A stretch of DNA of 64,000 nt from Fibrella forsythiae (lineage in GTDB: Bacteria; Bacteroidota; Bacteroidia; Cytophagales; Spirosomataceae), in contig NZ_JAFMYW010000009.1 of assembly GCF_017353175.1 (NCBI RefSeq), forward strand, positions 1 to 64,000, read 5' to 3'. Below are positions 33,316 through 42,279 of this stretch, piece after piece. How positions within the stretch are numbered: the first letter of the stretch is position 1; each line of letters opens with the position of its first letter. The notes beneath the pieces are model-generated. The model saw nothing but the letters and a program-made list of their open reading frames with translations. It was not told the DNA's origin and searched no databases. The translations under genes were made by a program, and so were the position numbers.

Positions 33316-34392
33316 TCACCAGTTGGCCCGGCGGAGTTTTTCGGGCTGGATTATCCGGATGCCCGTACCCGTAGCGGCGGTGCCTGTCTGTTCGATCAGC
33401 CCGTCCTGCTTGAATTCGCTCAACGTTCTGATCAGTGATTCGGTGGCCGTGCCCACAACCGACGCCAGGTCATCGCGCGAGAGCTGGATGAGCCCGTCGG
33501 GATGTTGGTTGTGCAGGCGCAGGAGCGTGTCGGCCACGCGGCGGCGAAGCGAATTATAGGCCATACCCAGCAGTTGCGTTTCGCGTTCGCTTACCCGCCC
33601 GGCCAGTAACTGAATGAAATGGTGGCTTACGTCGGGGTTAGCAATCAGCAACTGGGTGAAATCATCTTTCGGGATATAGACCAGTTCGGAATCTTCGAGC
33701 GTGATGGCCGAATCGGTATACTCGCTGTTTTCCAGCATCGCCAGATAGCCAAAAAATTCGCCGGGGCCGTACAGCCCTGTAATCAGTTCTTTGCCGTCGG
33801 TGTTAGTACGCACCGTTTTTACTTTACCCGCCTGGATGAAATAGAGCCTGGTGGGTTCGTCGCCTTCAGTGTATAGGTATTGTTTCTTGCGAACGGGGTG
33901 CACTTTCCGGTCGGTTGAGAGGCTGTGCAAATCCGGTTTTTGCCGGGCATCGTTCAAAAACTGGGTCAACTGCTCGGGGGCTACCGGAATGCTGCCCTGG
34001 TTGGCCGGTGCTGCGTTCAGATGCTGAAACCGGTTCAGACGGCCCTCGATGGCACTGAGCAGTTCCGACTCGTCGAACGGCTTGGTCAGGTAATCGTCGG
34101 CGCCGAGTTCCATGCCTTTGCGGAAGTCGGTACGTTCGGTTTTGGCCGTCAGAAAAATGAACGGCACGCCCGCCAGCAGTGGGTTCTTATTGAAAATATG
34201 GAGCACGCCGTAGCCATCCAGCACGGGCATCATGATGTCGCAGATAACCAGATCGGGCTTGGCAGTCAGCGCTTTTTCAACACCGACCTTGCCATTCTCG
34301 GCTGTCTGAACGCTGTAGCCGGTCAGTTCCAGGATCTCGGCTGTATTTTCGCGGATAGCGTCGTTATCCTCGATTAGCAGAATTGTTTTCAT
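33316..34392 (-). CDS. Response regulator fused to a Crp/Fnr regulator
   Basis: 358 residues in three parts. Residues 1-122 are a receiver domain (TILLIEDNDAIRE, phospho-acceptor Asp52 in CDIMMP, LTAKTER, DDYLTKPF). Residues ~155-270 are a cyclic-nucleotide-binding type beta-roll (LYTEGDEPTRLYFIQAGKVK, GPGEFFGYLAMLE). Residues ~285-345 are a Crp winged helix (LIQLSRDDLASVVGTATESLIRTLSEFKQDGLI). There are no Fnr-type Cys ligands, so it is unlikely to sense oxygen directly; phosphorylation by the adjacent kinase is the expected input. It overlaps the kinase gene by 29 bases. Likely targets are the neighbouring stress and fermentation genes. Confidence 0.9.
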   Translation of the reverse strand: MKTILLIEDNDAIRENTAEILELTGYSVQTAENGKVGVEKALTAKPDLVICDIMMPVLDGYGVLHIFNKNPLLAGVPFIFLTAKTERTDFRKGMELGADDYLTKPFDESELLSAIEGRLNRFQHLNAAPANQGSIPVAPEQLTQFLNDARQKPDLHSLSTDRKVHPVRKKQYLYTEGDEPTRLYFIQAGKVKTVRTNTDGKELITGLYGPGEFFGYLAMLENSEYTDSAITLEDSELVYIPKDDFTQLLIANPDVSHHFIQLLAGRVSERETQLLGMAYNSLRRRVADTLLRLHNQHPDGLIQLSRDDLASVVGTATESLIRTLSEFKQDGLIEQTGTAATGTGIRIIQPEKLRRANW

Positions 34393-35986
34393 AAGGAAGG
34401 GTTAAGGTAACAATTGTTCCTTTATTCAATTCACTTTGCAACGATACATGGCCATTCATCAGGTCAACGTACCTGCCCACGATGTGAAGCCCCAGGCCGG
34501 TACCGGCAATATTCGCAACGTTTTTGGCCCTGAAGAACCGTTCGAACAGGTGTTCCTGATCGTCGGGAGCAATGCCCATGCCCTGGTCTTCGACGGTGAT
34601 CGTTAACTGGCCACCGGCGCCACTGCCCCGCACCGTTACGACCGAGCCAGGCCCCGAATATTTCACGGCGTTGGAGAGCAGGTTGACCAGGATTTTGCGC
34701 AGCAGCGACGGGTCGAGCCATACAGGTACGTTGCAGCTGATTTCGGTCTGAATACGCTGATCTGGTTTCAGCAGCCCCTGCATATCCAGAATAGTTTCGT
34801 CGACCAACCGGGCCAGGTCAACCTCAACGGGGTGAATAGCTACCTTGCCTTCTTCCAGCCGACCTACCGATAAGAACTCTTCAAGGATGTCGTTGAGGTG
34901 ATTGACCGACGCCCGAATGCGCAACAGGTGTTTCTGGCGTTTATCCTGCTGATCGCTGCCGGGGTATTTTTCGATCAGCGTGGCCGAGGTCAGTACGGCG
35001 GTCAGGGGCGTCCGGAATTCGTGCGACGCCATAGCCACAAAGCGTGATTTCAGTTCACCCAGTTCCCGCTCGGCCGCCAGTGCCCGCGCCAGTTCATCTT
35101 TCGATTGCTCCAACTGGTCGAGCGTGTTCATCAGGGCGTGTGTCCGGTCGGCTACTTTCTGCTCCAGGTCGGCGTTGAGGCGCTCGATATGGTCGCGGTG
35201 AGCCAGTAGTTGCCGTTCTGCCTCTTTTTTGAAGGTGATATCGATGATGTAGGCCACCACATACAATTCATCGTCGAGCCGGAAATAGCTCAGACTCACT
35301 TCGACCGGAAATACCGATCCATCGTGTCGCCGGGCGTTCAGGTCGCGGTTGTGGCCCATGGAACGTACCTGCGGATTGTTGACAAACGATGCCCGAAGTT
35401 TGGCATGGCCATGTTCAACGTCGCTGGGCACCAGCAGATCGATCGACTTGCCGATGAGCGAATCGTCGGGATAGCCAAATAGCTGCCGCGCCATCTGGTT
35501 GAGCGAAACGATCTGCCCCCGCTGGTTCGATACAATGATGCCGATGGTAGCGTTGGTAAACACGGCCTCATAGCGCTGTACGCTCTGTTTCAGTTCGAGT
35601 TCGGCCCGGTGAAGGCGCTCCCGATCGAGCATTCTGACAATGACAAACAAATGCCCTTTGTTGTTGAACGAGTTTATTTTCAGATGCCCCCAGAACGGTT
35701 CGCCGTTCAGCCGCTGCAGTTCTGCCACCTCATCGTGATGCCCATGCTCAATGACGCGGTTGATCAGGTTCGTGCGCTGGTCGTCGGTGAGCTGACTGGT
35801 TCGGAATGAGTGTGACCAGGCGGGGTCGTTCAGAAATGCGTCTTCAGAGGCAAAGCCAAGCAGGCGAATACCAGCTGTATTGACCCGCACGAACCGTTCG
35901 CTGGCAACGTTGTAGATACCAATGAAATCGTCGCTTTCTTCGAAAAGCAACTCGGCTAATGTGGCCTCTCCTTTCTCAAAAAACAT
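34364..35986 (-). CDS. PAS-domain sensor histidine kinase
   Basis: 540 residues, no membrane helix, so cytosolic. Two PAS domains cover ~15-125 (FIGIYNVASERFVRVNTAGI) and ~135-265 (YEAVFTNATIGIIVSNQRGQ). A coiled coil (~270-320) leads to HisKA with MASHEFRTPLTAVLTSA, then HATPase_c with ILVNLLSNAVKYSG, VEDQGMGIAPDDQEHLFERF and GTGLGLHIVGRYV. With the overlapping receiver-Crp gene it makes a complete two-component system that senses a signal inside the cell, plausibly redox or energy state. No haem- or flavin-binding residues can be assigned by eye. Confidence 0.93.
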   Translation of the reverse strand: MFFEKGEATLAELLFEESDDFIGIYNVASERFVRVNTAGIRLLGFASEDAFLNDPAWSHSFRTSQLTDDQRTNLINRVIEHGHHDEVAELQRLNGEPFWGHLKINSFNNKGHLFVIVRMLDRERLHRAELELKQSVQRYEAVFTNATIGIIVSNQRGQIVSLNQMARQLFGYPDDSLIGKSIDLLVPSDVEHGHAKLRASFVNNPQVRSMGHNRDLNARRHDGSVFPVEVSLSYFRLDDELYVVAYIIDITFKKEAERQLLAHRDHIERLNADLEQKVADRTHALMNTLDQLEQSKDELARALAAERELGELKSRFVAMASHEFRTPLTAVLTSATLIEKYPGSDQQDKRQKHLLRIRASVNHLNDILEEFLSVGRLEEGKVAIHPVEVDLARLVDETILDMQGLLKPDQRIQTEISCNVPVWLDPSLLRKILVNLLSNAVKYSGPGSVVTVRGSGAGGQLTITVEDQGMGIAPDDQEHLFERFFRAKNVANIAGTGLGLHIVGRYVDLMNGHVSLQSELNKGTIVTLTLPYENNSANRG

Positions 35987-36172
35987 CAATATGAGGGGTA
36001 GTTTATTCGATAACAGCAGAAGGTAGGCTTTTTACTTCGTAAGCCAGACGTAAACAGGCGAATCGGTCGAAAATCAGGTAGCGGGCTAACCTACGTCATG
36101 CTTCCAGCGGGTCCATCCTGCCAATTTTACTGATGAATCACCTATTTCCCTAACCGAAAGGAGCGTTGTAGT

Positions 36173-36508
36173 ATGAATACGATTAGTGGTAATCCGGTCA
36201 GTATACCAGTTAGCCCAGCGGTGTTGCTGTGCTTTCTGCCATCGGCTACTACACAGGATGGCCTTCGGGAACGCGCATTCATGACTGATCTGACGTTTCG
36301 CCTGCAGCAACGCCTGCCCGGTTCGGTCCGCATCCTGAAGGTCGATGAAGCGCTTCATCCTGAAGTAGTGAAAAGTTTTCATCTGAGCCAACTGCCGGCC
36401 TTTGTGCTGGTTCAGCAAGGTATCGAGCGCTGGCGGCAGGAAGGTGTCCGCCGGTTCGATGAGCTGACGTCACTATCGGGCATGCTCGAAACAATGTATG
36501 ACGAGTAA
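36173..36508 (+). CDS. Thioredoxin-fold protein without the CxxC site
   Basis: 111 residues. LPGSVRILKVDEALHPEVVKSFHLSQLPAFVLVQQGIERW matches the central strands of thioredoxin, including the cis-Pro in QLPAFVL. The catalytic WCGPC region is replaced by CFLPSATTQDGLRE, so it cannot work as a normal disulfide reductase and may be a binding or chaperone-type relative. The ATG has AAAGGAG about 13 bases upstream. It ends 10 bases before the convergent HTCS stop. Its position beside the kinase suggests the same regulon. Confidence 0.7.
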   Translation: MNTISGNPVSIPVSPAVLLCFLPSATTQDGLRERAFMTDLTFRLQQRLPGSVRILKVDEALHPEVVKSFHLSQLPAFVLVQQGIERWRQEGVRRFDELTSLSGMLETMYDE

Positions 36509-36518
36509 AGCCAGGTGG

Positions 36519-39500
36519 CTACACTACCCGCGCAGGCTCACGGTGCTGTCTGGCGTAATCTGACGGCGACATGCCATACAGGTTCTGGAAGGTTTTACGG
36601 AAGTATTTAAGGTCTTCGAAACCAACCTGGTAGGCAATGTCGGCAATGCGCAGGTGGCCGGTGGTCAGCAGTTGCGCGGCTCGTTTTACCCGAACATCCC
36701 GAATAAATTCAATAGCCGACTGCCCTGTAATGGCCTTGATCTGCCGGTAAAAAGCCGATTGGCTCATGCCCATTTCGCGCACCAAAACAGGTACGGTAAA
36801 GGCAGCGTCCGTGAGGTTGGCCTCCACAATTGCCATTGCTTTTTCCAGCAGCTGCCGGTCTTCATCGGGAATAACAACGTCGCTGGGTTTCAGCAGAATC
36901 TGGCGCTGGTAGTATTCTTTCAGCCGGCATCGACTCTGTAGCATGGCACTTATTTTGGCATACAGGAGCTTCGGGTTAAATGGCTTGGCCATGTACTCGT
37001 CGGCCCCGGTTTCCAGCCCTTCCAGCTCGTGCATGGCCGCTACGCGCGCCGTCAGCAACACCACGGGAATGTGCATGGTTTTCGGGTGCTGCTTGATCCG
37101 TTTGCAGAGGTCGAGCCCGTTGCTGTGCGGCATCATTACGTCGCTCACGACCAGGTCGGGCAGCAGATCGAGGGTTTTTTCCCAGCCTTCCAGCCCATCG
37201 GCCGCCGTGAAAACGGTGTAAGCAGGGTCGAACAGTTGGTGCAGGTAGTGCCGTAGCTCGTCGTTGTCTTCAACCACTATAAGGCGGGCAGTGCTGACCA
37301 GCGTACCTGGCGTTTCCAGGATATTGGGGGCATCGGTATCCGCTGACGAAGCGGGGGTGGTGTCGGGCACCTGATCGGCGGCGGGGGCATCGGGTAACAG
37401 TGAGCCTGCCGCCAGATGTGCCGTGCCAAAGGGCAGACGGAGGGTAAACGTAGTACCTGCGCCCACGGCACTCCGCACCGTTATCTCGCCCGAATGAGCT
37501 TCAACAAACTGCTTCACCAGCGACAGCCCAAGGCCGGTGCCCATCATACGCATGGTTTCGGTGTGCGACGCCTGGTAATACGGATCGAAAATCTTGTCGA
37601 TCTCGTCGGCTTTCATACCCACCCCCCAGTCGCGCACGGTGATCTGGAAATAATTATTTATCAGGTATTTATTCTGGAAAACGGCCTCGTTGTTGGGGCT
37701 ACCGATAACCGATGCCGACACCCAGATCCGTTGGCCGGGCGGCGTGTACTTGATGGCGTTGGAGAGCAGATTGGTCAGCACGATCTCCATCTTGCTGCGA
37801 TCGATGTACATCGGCACGGCGTCGGTGGGTGCTTCCATCGCGTAGTCGAGGTTCAGTTCGTCGGCTTTGAGTTTGAAGATCAGGAAGATTTCCGTCAGGA
37901 AAGCCATCATATTGACTTTGCCGGCCCGCAGCGATACATGCCCTGCCTCGACCTTCCGGAAATCCATCAGCTGATTGACCAGCATCAGTAACTTACGCGT
38001 TTGCTGGTGCATCAGCACGACCTTGTCTCTGGCATTGGTCAGGGTGCCGCTGCTTGCCGCCGCCAGTTCTTCCATGGGCCCCATGATCAGCGTTAGCGGC
38101 GTCCGCAGTTCGTGCGAAACATTGGTGAAAAAGCGCAGTTTACTGTCGGTCACTTCTTTCTCTTTTTCGACCTTAAACTGTTCCAGCGCCAGCTTATTTT
38201 TCAGAGCCTGCTGCGCTAGCGCTACGCGCCGGTAGATGACCAACGCCCCGCCGATCAGGGCAGTGTAGAGCAGATAGGCCCACCAGCTACGCCACCAGGG
38301 CGGCAACACGGTGATCTGAAGCGTAGCGGGTCGGGGCGACCATAGCCCTTCGCCATTGCTGGCTTTCACAACGAGCGTATAATCGCCGGCGGGCAGGTTG
38401 GCAAAGCTGGCCGTACGCTGCCCCGGTGCCGGGTAAACCCATGCTTTGTTGTACCCCTGCAACTGATACGCATAAGTGTGTTTTTGCGGGTTGGCGTAGT
38501 TCAAACCGACAAACTCGACGGAAAAATCGTTCTCGGCAGCCTTGATCGTCAGCCGCTCGGTTTTGTCCAGTGGTGTGGCCAGAACAACCCGGCCGTTTAT
38601 GGTTTCGCCAACCGTTACAGGCCTGTTGTAAATCTGCAGGCTGGTGAGGCGAACAACGGGCGGATACGGGTTGGGTTTTATAAGGTCAGGCTTGAAATAG
38701 GTAAGCCCTTTTATCCCGCCGAAATAAAGGGTTCCGTTGGTGGACCGGTAGGCGGCACCCACTTTAAACGAATTGCTCTGAAGGCCATCGGCCACATTAT
38801 AGCGGTGCCACTGCCGGGTTGCCGGATTCAACCGGACCAACCCTTCGCCGCCCAGCCAGAGCTGCCCCTGCTCATCGTCCAGAATGCTCTCGACATTGGG
38901 CTCGGGAATGACATTGCCCCACCGCCTGATCATTTCGTGACCCTGCTTGTCGGTGATCAACTGGTTCAGGCCACCGCCAATGGTACCGATCCACAACGTA
39001 CCCCGCCGGTCTTTCAGTAACGGCCATGCATAGTTGACACTCAGGCTGTTGGAGTCTTTGGGGTTGTAGCTGAACTGCCTCAGTACCCGCAGCGAATCGG
39101 GCGAGATATGAAGCTTCAGGACGCCCGTTCCGCGGGTACTGGCCCACAGAATATCGGCGGCTTTGTCGTAGAGCAGAAACGTAAACTGATTGGTTGGTAG
39201 CTGGCTGTTGCCGGTCGTGAACCGGTTGATGAGTTTCCCCTGCCGGTCGAACCGCAGCAGGCCCAACTCGAAGCTGCCGACCCAGATAGTGCCAAACCGG
39301 TCTTCGACGATGCTCTCCAGGCTGGTGGCATATAACGACGATTTATCGGGTAGTTCGGTCAGCGCCGTGCGCTTGTCGCCCTGCAACCGGATGAGACCCT
39401 GGTACCGGGTGCCCACCCACAGCGTACCATCGGCCGACTGGCAAAAAGAGGCCACGTCAATCCCGGGGGCATCGCCCGGTAACTGGCGGCTCACGAAGTT

Positions 39501-40760
39501 CAGGTACGTTCGGGTGGTCAGGTCATAACGTGAAAAGCCGTTTCTGGTGCCGATCCAGAGCCAGTTGTGCGCTTTGTCTTCGTAAATAGCGTTGACGTAA
39601 TTATTGGGCAGGGTGGGCTGCTGCGAAAACTGCCGTTGCAGGTTCTCAAACGGTTTATGACGTAGATCCACTTTATTCAGCCCCCCCGCCGACGCCGCCA
39701 GCCAGAGAATCTGGTTACGGTCTTCAAAAAGCTGGTGAATCCGGCCCGAATTGATGCTGAACGGGTCGCCGTCCATCGGTAAAAACGTGGTTGGTTTCGC
39801 AAGGTCAACTGGTAGCAATGTACCTGGTTGCGGGCTGGTCTGTTTTGGCCAGAAATGCAGTCCGAAGTTGGTACCAACCCACAACTGCCCGAACGAGTCC
39901 AGGAAAATGGATTCGATGTCGCGGACGGGCCGGGGCAGCTGAATAGCGGCCGGTGCCTGACGTACCCGAAGGTTTTTCTGACTGATCCAGAAGAGGTAAT
40001 CGCCGGTACCAACCCACAGGTCGCCCCGATAGTCGAGGTGGAGGGCACGAATGACCGTGGCTGGTAACGAGGTCGCGGCTACGGCTACTGGCGGGCCGGA
40101 TGGGTGGGCGGGGGGCGTAAACCACAAACCGTGGCTGGTAGTGCCAATCCACACTGCTCCGCTCCGATCAGTAACCAGACCGGATACCCGGTAGGCTGAT
40201 TTTCCCGCCAGCGGCATGTGCTGAATACCCGTTAACTGATTGGCTGCATTGACACTCAGTACGAACAGGCCATGTTTAGCCGTTCCCACCCAAATCTGCC
40301 CTTGTTGATCAGTGGTAATATGGAGTACATCGGTCTTCGTCAGCTGTTCTTTTAAATCCGCTGGCAGTGAGGCAACTGCCAGTTGGCTACAGTTGATGAA
40401 CCGGTCGTGATCGGCGTCGTATACACTCAGCCCACCACTTTCAGCACCGACCCACAATCGACCCCTGGCGTCGATATGCATCGTATGCAGCCGATTGCCC
40501 GACAGGCCGTTCTGTGTATTGACAGGGAGCAAATATTTCTTCAGCGTATAGCCATCGTAACGATTGATGCCATTATTGGTACCCACCCAGATGAACCCAT
40601 CTTTATCCTGCACAACGCACATGGCATCGCTATGCGATAGCCCTTCATTAACGGTCAGGTGTTCAAACCGGAATCGGTCAGGTGCGCGTTGCGCCAGTGC
40701 GGTTGTAGTGGACAGGCCTGCTACAAGTAAATAAAACCAGGACTTCACCAGCCAATTCAT
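36519..40760 (-). CDS. Hybrid two-component system regulator (HTCS) of the PUL
   Basis: 1413 residues combining sensor, kinase, receiver and DNA-binding domain in one inner-membrane chain. Signal peptide to ~24; periplasmic Reg_prop propeller repeats (WVGTNNGINRYDGYTLK and many relatives) to ~700; Y_Y_Y domain ~720-810; transmembrane helix ~823-845; HisKA with SHELRTPLTLIMGPMEEL near 880; HATPase_c; receiver with Asp near 1206 in VVSDVMMP; AraC-type HTH ~1310-1405 (GFEDLKYFRKTFQNLYGMSP). In Bacteroides, HTCS bind oligosaccharides released outside and switch on the adjacent susCD genes. It is divergent from the DUF1080-susCD-glycosidase run, its likely target. Confidence 0.95.
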   Translation of the reverse strand: MNWLVKSWFYLLVAGLSTTTALAQRAPDRFRFEHLTVNEGLSHSDAMCVVQDKDGFIWVGTNNGINRYDGYTLKKYLLPVNTQNGLSGNRLHTMHIDARGRLWVGAESGGLSVYDADHDRFINCSQLAVASLPADLKEQLTKTDVLHITTDQQGQIWVGTAKHGLFVLSVNAANQLTGIQHMPLAGKSAYRVSGLVTDRSGAVWIGTTSHGLWFTPPAHPSGPPVAVAATSLPATVIRALHLDYRGDLWVGTGDYLFWISQKNLRVRQAPAAIQLPRPVRDIESIFLDSFGQLWVGTNFGLHFWPKQTSPQPGTLLPVDLAKPTTFLPMDGDPFSINSGRIHQLFEDRNQILWLAASAGGLNKVDLRHKPFENLQRQFSQQPTLPNNYVNAIYEDKAHNWLWIGTRNGFSRYDLTTRTYLNFVSRQLPGDAPGIDVASFCQSADGTLWVGTRYQGLIRLQGDKRTALTELPDKSSLYATSLESIVEDRFGTIWVGSFELGLLRFDRQGKLINRFTTGNSQLPTNQFTFLLYDKAADILWASTRGTGVLKLHISPDSLRVLRQFSYNPKDSNSLSVNYAWPLLKDRRGTLWIGTIGGGLNQLITDKQGHEMIRRWGNVIPEPNVESILDDEQGQLWLGGEGLVRLNPATRQWHRYNVADGLQSNSFKVGAAYRSTNGTLYFGGIKGLTYFKPDLIKPNPYPPVVRLTSLQIYNRPVTVGETINGRVVLATPLDKTERLTIKAAENDFSVEFVGLNYANPQKHTYAYQLQGYNKAWVYPAPGQRTASFANLPAGDYTLVVKASNGEGLWSPRPATLQITVLPPWWRSWWAYLLYTALIGGALVIYRRVALAQQALKNKLALEQFKVEKEKEVTDSKLRFFTNVSHELRTPLTLIMGPMEELAAASSGTLTNARDKVVLMHQQTRKLLMLVNQLMDFRKVEAGHVSLRAGKVNMMAFLTEIFLIFKLKADELNLDYAMEAPTDAVPMYIDRSKMEIVLTNLLSNAIKYTPPGQRIWVSASVIGSPNNEAVFQNKYLINNYFQITVRDWGVGMKADEIDKIFDPYYQASHTETMRMMGTGLGLSLVKQFVEAHSGEITVRSAVGAGTTFTLRLPFGTAHLAAGSLLPDAPAADQVPDTTPASSADTDAPNILETPGTLVSTARLIVVEDNDELRHYLHQLFDPAYTVFTAADGLEGWEKTLDLLPDLVVSDVMMPHSNGLDLCKRIKQHPKTMHIPVVLLTARVAAMHELEGLETGADEYMAKPFNPKLLYAKISAMLQSRCRLKEYYQRQILLKPSDVVIPDEDRQLLEKAMAIVEANLTDAAFTVPVLVREMGMSQSAFYRQIKAITGQSAIEFIRDVRVKRAAQLLTTGHLRIADIAYQVGFEDLKYFRKTFQNLYGMSPSDYARQHREPARVV

Positions 40761-40820
40761 AACGTATACGCTTACTTCAGGAACAGGAACGGATTTACCC
40801 CCTGCTTTTGACGAAAATAA

Positions 40821-40872
40821 GCCTATTTAGCTAATGGTTACGAGCTAATTTTGGACTATTTATAGCCTATTT
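40821..40872 (+). promoter_or_regulatory. Candidate control region of the PUL
   Basis: TAATTTTG (40846-40853) fits the -7 consensus for rightward transcription. Around it are two direct repeats: GCCTATTT (40821-40828 and 40865-40872) and AGCTAAT (40829-40835 and 40843-40849). HTCS proteins bind direct repeats in such divergent spacers, so this is the best site here; binding is inferred. Confidence 0.4.
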
Positions 40873-40999
40873 TGGCATATGTCCCTGTAGGCGCTCCGAT
40901 CGTTGGTTCGCGTTACATTCATCCATCCATCCGTGTAAGCTTACGACCCCGGCTACCCAATCATTCCGCTAAACCAGTTTACATTCACCCCCTGCTTTT

Positions 41000-41839
41000 A
41001 TGCGCCAATTACTGCTGCTTACTGCGTTTCTATTTAGTGCTGGCTTCAGCCTTGCCCAGCCGAAAATCAAGCCCAAAGACTGGATTCAGCTGTTCAATGG
41101 GAAAGATCTGACCGACTGGCGCGTAAAAATCACCGGTCACCCGCTAAACGATAATTACGGCAATACCTTCCGTATTGTGAATGGGAACATGACGGTCAAC
41201 TACGATCAGTACGCTGCTTTCGATGAGCAGTACGGGCACATTTTCTACAAAAAACCATTTTCGGCCTATCTGCTGGTTGTCGAATACCGGTTTGTTGGTC
41301 AGCAGGTAAAGGGCGGTCCGGGTTGGGCTATCCGGAACAGCGGGGCCATGCTTCATTCGCAGGACCCCAAAACGATGGGGCTAAAACAGGACTTCCCGAT
41401 CTCGCTGGAAACGCAGTTCCTGGGTGGCGACGGGCAGCACGAACGCCATACGGCCAACCTCTGTACGCCCGGCACAAACGTGGTGCTCGACGGTAAGCTA
41501 TTTACACCGCACTGCATTGATTCTAAATCGAAAACCTACGCGGGTGAGCAGTGGGTACGTGCCGAAATGCTGGTGCTTGGCGACTCGTTGGTGCAGCATA
41601 TCATGGACGGCGATACGGTGCTGAGTTATACCAAACCCCAGATCGGTGGGGGCAACGTCAGCAATTTCGACCCCGCCGTGAAGAAAGATGGTCAGCCACT
41701 CAAAGAGGGTTACATCTCGTTACAGAGTGAAAGCCACCCCGTTGAATTTCGCAAGGTATCCCTTTTCAATCTGGCGCCTTACATGAACAAGCCAAAGCAA
41801 CTGGCCGCCGTGCTGCAACAACTGAAGGCGCGTAAGTAG
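41000..41839 (+). CDS. DUF1080 / 3-keto-disaccharide hydrolase-like exported protein
   Basis: 279 residues with a signal peptide (MRQLLLLTAFLFSAGFSLAQ). The concanavalin-type fold is seen in DWIQLFNGKDLTDWRVKI, NAMTVNY-like strands, YLLVVEYRF, GPGWAIRNSGAMLH, ISLETQFLGGD and the closing KEGYISLQSESHPVEFRKV. Members of this family hydrolyse 3-keto-glycosides or simply bind sugars. As first plus-strand gene after the HTCS, and with its own terminator, it may be a separate unit of the locus. The family assignment is sound; the substrate is unknown. Confidence 0.85.
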   Translation: MRQLLLLTAFLFSAGFSLAQPKIKPKDWIQLFNGKDLTDWRVKITGHPLNDNYGNTFRIVNGNMTVNYDQYAAFDEQYGHIFYKKPFSAYLLVVEYRFVGQQVKGGPGWAIRNSGAMLHSQDPKTMGLKQDFPISLETQFLGGDGQHERHTANLCTPGTNVVLDGKLFTPHCIDSKSKTYAGEQWVRAEMLVLGDSLVQHIMDGDTVLSYTKPQIGGGNVSNFDPAVKKDGQPLKEGYISLQSESHPVEFRKVSLFNLAPYMNKPKQLAAVLQQLKARK

Positions 41840-41872
41840 GCGGGGGGCTACGCCCAAACTCAACAAGCAACA

Positions 41873-41911
41873 ACAGCCAGTATCCCGCCGGGGTACTGGC
41901 TGTACTTTTTT
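41873..41911 (+). terminator. Intrinsic terminator of the DUF1080 gene
   Basis: 10-bp stem ACAGCCAGTA / TACTGGCTGT with a GC-rich loop, then ACTTTTTT. Classic form, 33 bases after the stop. Confidence 0.85.
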
Positions 41912-42279
41912 AAGACGTACCTGATAAGCTCGCCAGCGGGGGGCTGATTGATTTATGTATGAAAATAATGGCATATATAATTCAATGCATTTAAGGTAAA
42001 ATACTATCAGTCAAAAAGTTACGAAAAATCACTGTTACATTGATTGTTCGGCAAAATCACTGATTGGCTGAATTACACCCCTTTTTTTGGCCAATTCGCC
42101 CCCTGAGAGACGATTTACGCCTGTATAGATTTGCATTATTCAATTAATTGATTTCATCGAAAAGAGATAATCAATTACAGGATACATGGCAGAGATCGGC
42201 GGATCAGGCCTTGCTATCAGGGTTGTTCGCCCGCTCTTGACATGGCCCAATTGCATTATTCTATACTCCCTCAGACTAT
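41912..42279 (+). promoter_or_regulatory. AT-rich leader and promoter region of the first susC
   Basis: No gene. TAGATTTG (42126-42133) fits the -7 box, giving a leader of ~140 bases. TTGCATTATTC occurs twice as a direct repeat (42131-42141 and 42251-42261), the first overlapping the box. The -33 element is unclear. Confidence 0.5.

Noticed and set aside
25137-36508. Reading the cluster as a nitrogen-fixation island because of the FixH-like fragment
   Set aside because: No nif or cbb3 oxidase genes are present; FixH alone belongs to oxidase assembly.
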